In this document: in pieces, positions 11,001 to 21,200 of the stretch
How positions within the stretch are numbered: the stretch's first letter is position 1
Layout of the letters: every line of letters starts with the position of its first letter
Source of the DNA: Spirogloea muscicola
Taxonomy: Eukaryota; Streptophyta; Zygnematophyceae; Spirogloeales; Spirogloeaceae
Reading direction: 5' to 3'
DNA: 24,851 nt
Assembly (NCBI GenBank): GCA_009602725.1
Contig: WELB01000031.1
Coordinates: forward strand, 597,712-622,562
Notes under the pieces: generated by a model
The model's input: only the letters and a program-made list of their open reading frames with translations
Database searches by the model: none
What the model was told of the DNA's origin: nothing
Program-made: the position numbers and the translations under genes

Positions 11001-11208
11001 TGGCTACTCAGGCCCTCCATCATTCAGCTACACAATCTAAATCCCGTCAAGACGGAGCGCTGGCAGGCCATGGCGGCGTCCGGGGGCTGACCGGAGGGAA
11101 GCAGAAGAGGCGGACGGGGGCGTCGTGGCCGGCGCCGCCGCTCTGCGGCCAGCCCGGCGGGCGGCTGATCCAGCGCCCGCCCGCCGCCGCCGCGCCGTCG
11201 GCCGCCAT
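8079..11208 (-). CDS. Type II thioesterase (GrsT / OLAH-like)
   Basis: An alpha/beta-hydrolase thioesterase of the family that hydrolyses stalled or mis-primed acyl groups from carrier domains of polyketide, non-ribosomal peptide or fatty-acid megasynthases. Nine exons on the minus strand, listed 5' to 3': 11092-11208, 10864-10923, 10545-10661, 9930-10129, 9309-9426, 8981-9032, 8731-8822, 8464-8518 and 8079-8176. Together they make 909 bases, in phase throughout, for 302 residues plus stop. Motifs in order: WISRPP and VRLFCFP at the N-terminus; AWVYHRWAAELAPDVE; VMPVELPGRGARLGEP; PFALFGHSMGAWIAYEVAHE with the nucleophile Ser; NRAPHLADVAHDVDP; EFWRCFFRRYG; LPLLKADFRLLEMYE; PLAIPVDALAADADT with the likely catalytic Asp; FSEHWFQGGHWLIRED with the catalytic His. 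A segment of about 30 residues after the nucleophile helix is longer than usual and may be a skipped 78-base intron (9973-10050). The start is the ATG at 11208. The gene is divergent from the acetyltransferase gene. Confidence 0.93.
9973..10050 (-). other. Possible exitron (78-base, stop-free, in-frame intron) in the thioesterase
   Basis: Within exon 4 a donor (ATAA|GTGATT at 10050) and an acceptor (GGCAGCAG ending at 9973) flank 78 bases with no stop. Splicing keeps the frame. Removing it brings the nucleophile helix closer to the family's usual distance from the next strand (PVKLYASCNRS). Retention and removal both give intact proteins, of 302 or 276 residues. Confidence 0.4.
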
Positions 11209-11902
11209 GGCTCCCCCCCGCCCTGCTCGGCAGGCCTTCTGGCTCTGTATATGAGATGAGTATGCAGTAGCCACTTGGGTCGCGGTGTGCTTCTGGCCCC
11301 TTTTACATTCGTTCATCCTTTTTTCTGGGCTGGTTAATCACAGCCATCGCCCTGTACTGGAAGAATCTTGCTACTTTGTGCATTCTTTTGTCCCCCATGC
11401 GCCCGTCGGTATTGCTGCAGCCTGCAGCGGTCCATGGCACACGTTGCATCTGCGTGCCGGTCGCGCTCGCTCTGGCTGCAGCCTCTGGTTTTGAGAGCCC
11501 ACTGATGCTGCAGACTGTCAGTGACTGGCCAGGCATTGGCACCACACCACATCAAGGGCTCAGAGGCTGCGCTTGAGCCTGGCCGCAGTCAGACTAAGTA
11601 GTGCGCAGCAAGCTGCAGGCAGGCCGTCGAGCTGCCCTTCATTGCCGCTCCTGCATGGGCCCTTGGAGGTCCAGGCCCTGTGCTCGGCTGCTGATGCGAC
11701 CAGCCTGAGGATTTGTAATAGGCCGCCTTCAGCCTTCAGAAGCTCGGCCGACGAGAATCATGGCGGCGATGGCCGGCGCATTGCTGTGGGTGGCCTTGTC
11801 CAGCCTGACGTTGCGCTGTCACTGTAGGTAAGACCGCCGCCACGGTGCTGGAGGGGCGATCTGGGCCCCGCCGCTTCTGCGGCCCGGCTGCGGCGGACTC
11901 GC
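11209..11902. other. Divergent intergenic region (thioesterase / acetyltransferase)
   Basis: These 694 bases separate two start codons facing away from each other, so both promoters probably lie here. A copy of the dispersed repeat family occupies about 11285-11520. An ATG at 11760 opens a short frame (MAAMAGALLWVALSS) ending at a good donor (TAG|GTAAGA), but no acceptor in phase precedes the acetyltransferase exon. Confidence 0.55.
11285..11520 (+). repeat. Dispersed repeat family copy
   Basis: 11322-11365 contains the family core TTTTCTGGGCTGG followed by CACAGCCATCGCCCT and TGGAAG. 11415-11505 contains a second segment (TGCAGCGGTCCATGGC and flanks) that matches the reverse complement of about 24690-24790. 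The upstream part (CTGGCCCCTTTT to TCGTTCAT) matches the reverse complement of about 24280-24330. Confidence 0.65.
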
Positions 11903-13126
11903 ATGGCCATGGTCGCTGCGGCGGCGGCGCCGTACCGCACACTGGCCGACGACGACCTCGTCCTACGGCCGGCGACGCCGGCGGACCTCCCCACGCTGGC
12001 CGCCATGGAGCAGGCATTGTGCCCCGCCACAACTTCACAACTCCCTTATATCCTGAACCCTGAAACCTGCTGGCCGTGCTCTCATTGCCGGCTACGTTGG
12101 CGCCGGCCCTGGCGACACAAAGCCTGCCGTGCAGTAATGGCGGTGCCATGGACTATGGTGGTTGAGTTCTGCTGCTCGGGCCGCTGCAGGCGGGATACCC
12201 AAAGGACGAGGCCGCCTCGTCGGGCACGCTGCGCTACCGCATCAACAACGGTGAGCTGCGGCTGCGCACTCCAGGGCAAGCTACAGGGGATGAGGGCCCC
12301 TTCTCCTATTGTTGGGTTTGGGTTTTAGTGTGGCCATGGAGGGGCCTGCCTTCTGGCTGGCCCCTGAATTAGCACGCGTTGCCGCTGCAGCGCCGGAGTA
12401 CTTCTTGGTGGGCGAGCTCGGCGGCGTCGTAGCGGGCTTCGTCTGTGGCACGCTGGCCGCTGGTGACCGGCTCGACCACGAGTGCATGCGCCGGCACGAC
12501 CCTGCTGGAGGTCAGGCTGCCAGCGACTTGTTGCGAGACGCTTCGACCTTTGCCACCATCGCCATGGCCTGGCAGGCTATGGTCACCTGGCGGTGCTCGC
12601 CGAGCAGGGCCTTCACCAATCCATCAGCTTCACTGCTTGTGCTTGTCCTAACCCTTATACTAACAGTAGCCTTGTACTATTCACGCGGATTGTACAATTG
12701 ATCTGAATGTATGTTCTGCTGCAGGCACGCTCTGTATGTACTCGGTGTGCGTGGCGCCTGCATTCCAACGCCGTGGCATTGGCCAACGTATTGTCAAAGG
12801 TTACGTTGCAGCTGTGCGCGCCTGCCAGCTGCAAGTTCACACCATCCGGCTTATCTGCAAGGAGGTACTAGCTCACTGCAGCTAGAGTTGCAGCAATGGA
12901 GTTGGTAGCTCAACAATAGCAGAGGGAAGTATTTCGGCCTTGTGCTCATGGTATCCTCGTGGAGCTGGAGCAGGTGCTGGTGCCGTTCTATGAGCGGGCG
13001 GGCTTCACTGTGGTTGGGGCATCTGCAGTTGTCCACGGGAAGGATCCCTGGATTGAGTGCATGCTTAGCTGCCGCACTACGTTGCCAGGAGCGCCGCCGA
13101 CCCCGATTGGCCATGGAGAACCTTGA
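11903..13126 (+). CDS. Arylalkylamine (serotonin) N-acetyltransferase-like GNAT enzyme
   Basis: A GNAT-fold enzyme resembling arylalkylamine N-acetyltransferase, which transfers acetyl from acetyl-CoA to amines such as serotonin, tryptamine or polyamines. Five exons: 11903-12013, 12190-12250, 12391-12510, 12725-12864 and 12974-13126. They total 585 bases, all in phase, for 194 residues, a normal length for the family. Motifs in order: LVLRPATPADLPTLAAMEQ; AGYPKDEAAS; YFLVGELGGVVAGFVCGT; ECMRRHDPAG; YSVCVAPAFQRRGIGQR with the acetyl-CoA pyrophosphate loop QRRGIG; TIRLICKE; VPFYERAGFTVVGASAVVHG with the conserved Tyr. The His pair of vertebrate AANAT is absent, so it looks like the non-vertebrate type. 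Intron 1 needs a GC donor (CAG|GCATTG). No transit peptide is evident. Substrate preference cannot be read from the sequence. Confidence 0.9.
12014..12189 (+). other. GC-AG intron in the acetyltransferase gene
   Basis: The conserved AANAT-type segment AMEQ-AGYPKDEAAS is only restored by joining CAG (ending 12013) to GCG (starting 12190). The donor is therefore GC. GT donors nearby put the next exon out of frame. Confidence 0.75.
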
Positions 13127-14151
13127 GACTATTGAAGGGCAAGGCTGCTGTGCCTGTCAGTGACCTTCTGCCAATCCACGGCCAGGGCAAGGCGGCCTGC
13201 CATACAACACATTACTCTGGGTTCTGCGCAACAACATTAAGCAACCAACTGCCATTTTCGTGCTGCAGAGCAAGGGCGGTCAATGCAGGAGGTGAGCATT
13301 CGCTTGCAACAGTAGGAAACTCCTTGCAGCCGATGCTGGAATCACAGTACTGCGATGGCCTGCAAGCAGCTCACATGTATGTCATTTTCCTTGACTGTGA
13401 TGTTGTCTTGTCCAGTTGGCGTTCGTAAGACTGTTCGAGACAAGAAGCAATGCTCAGGACTTTACTCTGCGTAGTAAACGCCAAAGGGCATACCCAGTCA
13501 GGACCGCTACTTAAAGAGGACATCTAAATAGCTCACAAGCGGTGCTCTGTTGCATGGACTATGACTATGGCAGGCGATTGTCAGCTTAATGCATCAACAA
13601 ATGTGGCAATGGAAACAGAGATGCTCAGTCCAGCATTGCACTTTCAGTTGCTGCACAGGAAGGTCCAAAGAGGTTCTCTCTAACGCATCAGTCAAGTGCC
13701 GCTCGCATCTCCTGGTCATGCAAGATGAGTCTCGTCAAGGAGGTATTATGTGGGACGTATCATTGATGACGGGCATCCTGGCCGACAGTCATTGCCTTCC
13801 CACTCTTGTACGCCCATATGGCAAATTCAAAGCCAGCAGCATTTGGGAGGAAGGGACTCCGCCCCTCACCACTGTCAGAGTGTGTCTCTAAAGAGGACGA
13901 CACAAGTGCATTTTGGGTACATTGGGAACACGTGGCACTGTATAACTGTTTTTGTCTGAGCGGAACTTTGTGGGCATGGCTGCCGAATGTCATGCCTCTA
14001 AGGCAGCTAGCTCATCACTGCCGGCCAAAACTTTCAAGTGACAAAGCCTTGGCTGTTGCCTTTGGATTTCGACAGGGCGACACGTTTTCGCCCTCCGTCA
14101 CGGCAATGTGCACAAGTTGACCAGAGTACATTGAGCATTCACTCGCATTTA

Positions 14152-14378
14152 CCTCCTCTAGCAGCTCCACAAGCGGTACCGGTCGAGTCGTCATGGCCCC
14201 CGTCAGCACGGCTCCCCCCGCTCTGTGGCACCTACGGCCCTCCTTTCCCCCACCCGCCCTCCCTCCTGCCATTGCTGCTTTCTCAACCTCCTCTAGCAGC
14301 TCCACAAGCGGTACCGGTCGAGTCGACATGGCCCCCGTCAGCACGGCTCCCCCCGCTCTGTGGCACCTCCGGCCCTCC
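14152..14378. repeat. 92-bp direct repeat, two copies
   Basis: Copies at 14152-14243 and 14287-14378 (period 135) both begin CCTCCTCTAGCAGCTCC and end GGCCCTCC. They differ at about two positions and are separated by 43 C-rich bases. The near identity suggests a recent duplication. Confidence 0.93.
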
Positions 14379-14389
14379 TAGTATAGGGC

Positions 14390-14670
14390 GTCTTTTCATG
14401 TAGCCACATTCTTTGCGCTGCATTCTTTGCACTTTCTGCATTTTCTGCCTGAACAATGTAATGGCTTGAATTGGCCTCGCTTTAATTTCATGCGCACCGC
14501 GCGCCTTCTCTCTCTCTCGCAGAAGTTACAAAGAGTATCTTCGTCTTCATTTGCACCTTCCGGTTCTTACGGACCTTGTCTGCTTCCTGTGGGCTGGCCT
14601 TTCACTGCCTTCGCCCCTCCGGAAGAGCTTACCTTTTCTGGGCTGGCCTCTCACGGCCATCGCCTAAGAG
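14390..14670 (+). repeat. Dispersed repeat family copies
   Basis: 14466-14520 (GGCTTGAATTGGCCTC to GCGCGCCTTCTCTCTCT) has close relatives at about 22440-22510 (minus) and 24126-24172 (plus). Two copies of the second motif lie at 14588-14626 and 14634-14668 (GGGCTGGCCTTTCACTGCC and TTTCTGGGCTGGCCTCTCAC). The internal order suggests fragments of a non-autonomous mobile element. Confidence 0.65.
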
Positions 14671-15284
14671 CTATCACTTCTTCTTATGCTGTGAAGCAGA
14701 GCACCCCTAGCACTCCATTCTGAAAGTCCGTCATGTCAACCGCACGTTATGGCGGCGCGCCTGTAGCACTGAGGGACCAACGTGTGCCTGACTAGCAGTA
14801 GCCACCCACTGCCATCCCGCCGTCCTCCACTCGGCCAAGTTTTTGATGGTCAACATCGTTCTTGAATGCATGTGCATGCTCAACGTGATACTAGTCCTAC
14901 TCGTTGTGCAGAATAGGTGCCTCCCCCAATGAGCAGAGAGAAAGGTCGTCGGCAAGCTTAAACAGCATGCCGACACTTGGTGATGTACAGCACACAGTAT
15001 GATTGATTATTGCCAATCATTTCACCCTCGGGAAAGTTTACACCGAAGGCTCACCGACATAAACTTGCTGTACTCCACTGCAGCTTCAGTTCGTCAGATC
15101 ACAGCACAGCTTCACTGTGAGCACAAGCACCGAGTCACAGGACCGCCGCCGCAGCGCCGCGCTGCCACTGGCCATCGACCAGGGCCGCGCCCATGGCGGC
15201 CGCCGCCTCAGATTGCAGGCTGGTCAGCTGAGCAGACCCACGTAGAAATCTGCAGCGGAGGTGGCAATAGCGGCGGCGGCCGCT

Positions 15285-18200
15285 ATGGCGGGGCTCGCCG
15301 CAGTGGCGACGGCGGCGGCGGCGGCGGCGGCGGCGGCAGGCGACCAGAGCTGCAGCGCGCGCACTATGGGCCTCTCTGCAGGACGACTGCCTGCGGCACT
15401 GACTCCCGCGATTGCTTATGGCAATGCCGCCACGGCAATGGCGCGGCGGCCGGTCGCCCATGCTGCGGTCTCCGGCGGTGGCGACGGCCGGTGAGCTCGC
15501 AGCCAGAGCCAGCAGCCAGTCGGCCATGCGGCAGCAGCTGTAAGCCGAGTCACGCAGCTTGTACTGCTCTCCATTGCCAATGGGGTTTTGGGTTCGGTGA
15601 GTGGCGCAGGCAGGCCGAGCCAGGACGCGACGCCGGCGACGCGACCTCGACGCTGCCGCCTGTGGAGGCCGGGTGCGGGCCTCCTGCTTGGCCTTGCTTG
15701 AGCTTCTAGGAGCTCACAGCAGCTACCAGAACATTGTTGCTCACTGGCATCCTGCATTGCTGCCAAGGCGTCTGTCTGGTGGCTGACGACTACCCTATGT
15801 ATATTCTGTTTGTGGCCTGCAAATGGTATGGCAGGGCGGTCGATGGCAAGCTCGCATCTGACGCGCCCACGATGGTAAGCAAGCGCTTGCTTTTGCTGTG
15901 CTCTGGCTGAGCTAATTTCCTATGCCTGACGTAGACAAGACTGTTTGCTTACCAAGATCCTCGCAGCTCCAACTCTGAAGTCGAAGTTGGTGGGGTTTTG
16001 GCGGCTCTGTTGCTCAAGCAGGCTGTGTCAAAGCAGGAGCTGGCGACAGCAGGCTCTGGTGACATGATGAAGCTCTTCAACGACGCGCAGCAGAGTGAGC
16101 AGACGCCCCTAATCAAGGTCGGCAGTTGCCAACTTGCGGCGAGTGCAGAATTTTGGCCCGCCGTAACTTCGTCTTCAAGAAGCTCTTGTCATGATCTCCA
16201 TCAGTGAAGAGCTTGGGCTTCTGGAGATTGGGTCCTGGACTTAGCTCCAGGACCCAATCTCCAGAATGGCCTTAGCATTATTTCTCTTGCTGAAGCTCAC
16301 AAACGCATTGTCATGCGGATCATTTGGAGTTGTCTGGTTGTCCAAGCTCTGGAGTCTAGGATTGTTACTTAAGCAAGCCTGAATCTTTGAGAATGCCATG
16401 ATGATGTTCTGGCACATGTTGTCTGCATGTACTACTGTCCTGCTATCTCCTACCCTCGGCGCTCATTGTCTTCATCACTGCTTGGAGCTTGGCTATGGCA
16501 GACATGCTGTTCCTCAATAAGCAGCGGCTGGTGGCTGTGGAGGAGCTGCAGCGCGCCGACCGGGACCGCAAGCTCCTCCTGGCGCGCATCGGGCAGCTGG
16601 AGGCGGAGACAGCCGCCAATGCTGCGCAGAAGGAGCTACTGCAGCAGCGCTTGCGCCACCTCGAGACGTCACTCGGCATCGCCGAGAGCCGCGGTAAGAC
16701 GTGGACAGGAGTGACTCGTTGGCCAGATTGGCCACGTCAATAGTGGTCTCTGAGCCACTGTGGCAGTAAGCTGCAACTAACATCGATCTATGACAATGTG
16801 TCCTAGACCTAACGAACCTGGAGTACAAAGTCGCCAAGTCCCGGATGAGATGGAAAAAGATAGTGTGGATTTGCAAATAATCGATACATTTTGAGGCAAA
16901 CGAAGCAATAGATTGCAGGCATCAAGCTGACATTATGCTGATTTGATACAGTGTCCTCATCTCTTACAAATGGCAGGCGGTGCCCTCTTCCGCAGTGGCC
17001 TCGCGCGGAGCTGGAAGCACAAGCCAGACCCACCACCCATCTGGAGCTCGTTGCTGCTGCGCGTCGACTCGTTGCTGCTGACGGGCGCCCTCGCTGGGCA
17101 CCAGGCCGACGGCCTCCGCCAGCTAGCGCGGGTGCGCGACGTCCAGGTGGCCGAGACGTATGCGGAGTTGGTGGACTGCGAAGACCACCAGCTGGCCGCA
17201 GGGCTCATCTCGCTGCTGGATCACAACAAAAGGTAACTTGCTCCACTGCGCAAAGAGCTGCCGTCCTATATCCTGCATTCAGCTTAGACACGGTATGTAA
17301 CAAGCATTGTCAAGCACAACTTCAAGTTCAAGTCAGCAGTGTGATGGCAAGCAACTGCTGGACACTTCAGACACAGAGATGCATATCAGCCTCAAAGGAG
17401 CCCATAGCAGCAGTCGTCAGAGGCAGCAGTCTCTTGGCAGTGGCGCTGATGAGGCAGCTTCTGGTCTGAAGCAGGCGAGGCCTGCACGTGGTGCACGTGG
17501 CGACGGAGCTTGCGCCGATTGCGCAGGCGGGGTCGCTGGGCAAGTTTGTCACAGGCCTCAGCCGCGCGCTGCGCAAGAAGGGCCACCTAGTGGAGGTCAT
17601 CGTGCCCAAGTATGGCAACCTGGACATGACCTTCCTGGAAGGTGCCCAGCAGATCTCGCAGGAGATTTACTCGTACTTCGATGGCGAGTGGGTGAAGAAC
17701 CGCCTCTGGACTGGGTGAGCATGCTCCGTTGCCCAGCTTTGTGGCACCTCGGCTAGCACTAGACCAACAAGTGCCAAGAGGCAACCACCTTGCATCATAT
17801 GCAGATATGGTCTTTGAAATCCCTTTCACTGATTACCAGTTGAATGAGAACCCCTTTATGGTCAGCTGGGCGTGACACGGCCAAGGCTGCAAAGCTGCTT
17901 AGAAGGTGGTTAGCTTTGTATTTAAGTAGCTGGTCATATGCCGCCACTCATGCAGCCTCTGACTGCACCTTCACAAAGACGATTAGCAAGCTGCTGGTTG
18001 AGCGGGCTGCTGCGGCTGCTGGTTGGGCTGCAGTACGGTGTACGGCCTGCCCGTCACGCTCATCGAGCCTGTGCATGAGCGGGGGTTCTTCAATCGCGAG
18101 CACATGTATGGCTACGAAGATGACTTTGAGAGGTGAATCCACCTGAGATATGTCCCTTTGTGGAGCGGTTCCAAAATTCCTGACATTGTCTAGTTGACGC

Positions 18201-21200
18201 ACTGCTTTCTTGTTCTGCACACCCAGTTGCGCATTGCTTGCTCTGGCCACGATGGCCATTCAGCAGCGTACATCCCAAGATTGAGAGTGTGTCATGCTTG
18301 AGCAGTGCTCGAGGTGCTTGCGAATGTGTGAGGTAGTATGCACCGTAATCTGACGTTGAAGTGTAGTCTGGAAGGGCAACTTGACCAACCACTAGACAAG
18401 TTGGTCAAGGGACTCACACGACAGTCCTTGTGCCAGAGGCTTCTCCTGCCAGATGCCTCAAACCTCTGCAATTTTTTGAAGGCTTGTTGGTCATGTTGCA
18501 GGTTTTCATACTTCAGCCGGGCTGCATTGGAGTACCTCCTGAAGCTCAGAAAGCACCCGGACATCATCCACCTTCACGACTGGCAGACTGCTTCTGCTGC
18601 GCCGCTGTTCTGGGACATCTATGCAAACTTGGTGAGCCCAGCAGGACGATAGGACGCAGAGATGACATGCTGTGCACTTCTCCCCAGCCTCCTCCTTGAT
18701 TCCTGCCACAATGCACTACAGAGATAGTAACAGCAGACTTCACGGTGGGACTGGTCATGTACTTCTTTCTTGAGCCTTCCTGGCATATCGCACGTTGGTG
18801 CACCTTACCTGCCTGGCTCTAGCAGAATTTGCAGGCCAATCTGCTCATCAAAGCGACAACTGGGACCTGGTATCTGACCTTGGATGGCAATATTGCACAC
18901 AGGGCCTTGGAGAAGCGCGGATCATGCTGACATGTCACAACTTCAAGTATCAGGTCAGGAATTGACCTCATCGTTGGACTTGTGCTTTCTCATTATAGCA
19001 CCTCTATGTGCCATTCTGATAGAAATTACACAGACGCATTCATCCATTGGAGGATGATTGGCTGATTGCTGAGCATCATTTGGAAATTCTAAATTGATTC
19101 ACGCCTGACATTTGGTCCATTGCGCTTGTTCTTTTGCTCATAAGAGCACGCAACCTAGCGAGAAGTTGGCGCTCGTTGGGCTGGACCCATTTGCTCTGAA
19201 CAGGCCGGACCGCTTTCAGGACAATCAAGATCCCTCCAAAGTCAACATTCTCAAGGTGGGTTGTACATGCAGCCCGCTGTAGCAACAACGGCAACATCTC
19301 TGCGATTGCCACTTCTAACTTGGTGTCAGCTCTACTGCAGGGTGGGATCGTGTACTCCAACAAGGTGACTACAGTCAGCCCCCTGTATGCCAGTGATTTG
19401 ATTGCAGGCGTCAATGCTCATGGCCTTGAGTCGACACTCGCTTCACACAGGTCTGACTTTCTCAGTCCAGCTACACACGAATTCCTTCACATATTTATAG
19501 TACCTCTTCTGCTTGGCTGACGATGCTGGCCTTCTCATCTACAGCCCACACGAATTGTTGCAATCTGAAAGTATCTGCATCTTGACATCTCATATGACTG
19601 TACCGACAGGCACAAATTTGTTGGCCTCCCCTCCACATTCGATGAAGACCAGTGGAATCCTGGGAGGGACGCCGCACTTCCCATGGCAATCTCCGCTGAG
19701 GTGGGAGCAGTCCGGGTTGCTGTATGCCGAGCCAGGCTCAGACTTAAATGCAACTACGAAATGCTCATGTTTACACATGACATCTAATAGAGGGCTTTTT
19801 AGATTGTGGCAAGGTGCTGTTGAGACATTTGCTGGTTGATATTGTGAAGCAGATAATGGGTTCTGAGATTTTCTGTACCCTTATTTGTCAATGATGTACT
19901 GTCAGGATCCGTCTGGGAAGGCTGCTTCCAAGGCGGAGCTACGGCAGCAGCTTGGCCTCCCACGTATTGATGCCAGCGGAGTTGACCGACCGCTGGTACA
20001 AAGCTTGGGCTTGCACTGCATAACTTTTGGAGAATACTGCTTGTGGTACTTAGACGACCATGTGCTTGTTGCTGCATGTTCAGTCATCGCAGAAGGTCGA
20101 TGACCTCAATGATGCACGCAGCTCACAATCATCAGCGACATCATCCTGTCATGCCATGCACATGCATATGCACTTGCTGATCGCCGTCACAACAATCTTC
20201 AGAATGCCTGTCACCTTCAACACGAGCCCTGTCTAAGTTAGGTGACCTTAGTGCACTCCTGGCTGCTGCGTCAGAACATCTGCTCCAGATCATTTGCAAA
20301 GGTTTGGCAGATGAAAGCTTATATTACAATTTGCTGCCTGCAATTGCAGGTTGGCTGTATCGCGCCTCAGGTGTCTGAGGCTGAAATTGATATGATAAGA
20401 GAGGCTCTTCAAAGCTCGCTACAATGTGAAGCACAGGTGAGAGGGAGGTCTGCGAGCCTGCATCTGCTACTGAGTTCGCAAAACGAGCACTGCTTGACAC
20501 CCTGCACAATAAGCTGAAGTCCCTTGTACTCATGTTGTGCTTTCCTCGTGTACCAGTTTGTTTTTCTCGGCGCTAGCAAGTTCCCGAGAGTGCAAGTTGA
20601 GCTGGAGGACTTGAAGCGCGAGGAAAAGGTGCAGTGGCCATGTCCTCCTCTTTACCCTGGGGCCTTGCGGAGGTCTATGTAACACGTTAGGAGCATGCAG
20701 GACAGGATTTGCGATTTGACTAGTCTAAGTGTAGCATGTATCCTGTGAATTTGTGCTTTGCTGTGCTAATGTTGTCAGCCATTCTCCAGATGCGTCTCTT
20801 TGAAATCGCACAGTGAACCCTGCTGCTCTGGTTCTCCAGGACGAACACGCCGCCACTGTGATCCAGTACACGGACGCCCTCGCCCACCTGGTTCTGGCTG
20901 CTTCCGACGTCCTCGTCTGCCCCGCCGTCCGTGACCCATCTGAGGAGATGCCAGTGAGCTGCCACAACAGAAGCTGCCCCATGACTTTGCTGGATCTCAA
21001 CGCTAAAGAGTAGTCATTAGATGCTGAAAGGTGAGGCCAGCGTATCCAGCTGTGTAATTAGTTGTTGACACCTCGTCATCACCTGATGATTATATATCTC
21101 AAAGGCACCCACCTTTGATTGTGGCTGCGCAGCTTCTTGGTCTAAGATATGGAGCCATACCAGTGGCAAGGCAGCAAGGTGGCACCATGGACAGGTGAGG

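Larger units (their letters stand above)
13127..15284. other. Intergenic region with repeats
   Basis: No gene could be supported between the acetyltransferase stop and the Ala-rich first exon of the starch synthase. Open frames here show no recognised motif. The identifiable content is a 92-bp direct repeat (14152-14378) and a cluster of dispersed-repeat segments (about 14390-14670). The last few hundred bases are GC-rich and probably hold the starch synthase promoter. Confidence 0.55.

Noticed and set aside
11760-11828. Possible upstream exon of the acetyltransferase (MAAMAGALLWVALSS) with a strong donor
   Set aside because: No acceptor in phase exists between this donor and the exon at 11903; the nearest AG would leave an intron of about 25 bases. 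It could be part of a 5' UTR, but this cannot be supported.
12570-12600. Open segment LAGYGHLAVLAEQ as an exon of the acetyltransferase
   Set aside because: It resembles the expected HSVAV strand only superficially. The exon at 12725 supplies the true strand and the QRRGIG loop in the correct phase.
13589-14120. Open frames on both strands around 13.6-14.1 kb as a small gene
   Set aside because: Several frames overlap with similar length, no splice-supported extension was found, and no motif was recognised.
18379-18410. Short inverted repeat (ACTTGACCAAC / GTTGGTCAAG) in a starch synthase intron
   Set aside because: The arms are only about 10 bp, which is expected by chance in a window of this size. 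It is weaker than the 19-bp hairpin at 16221.
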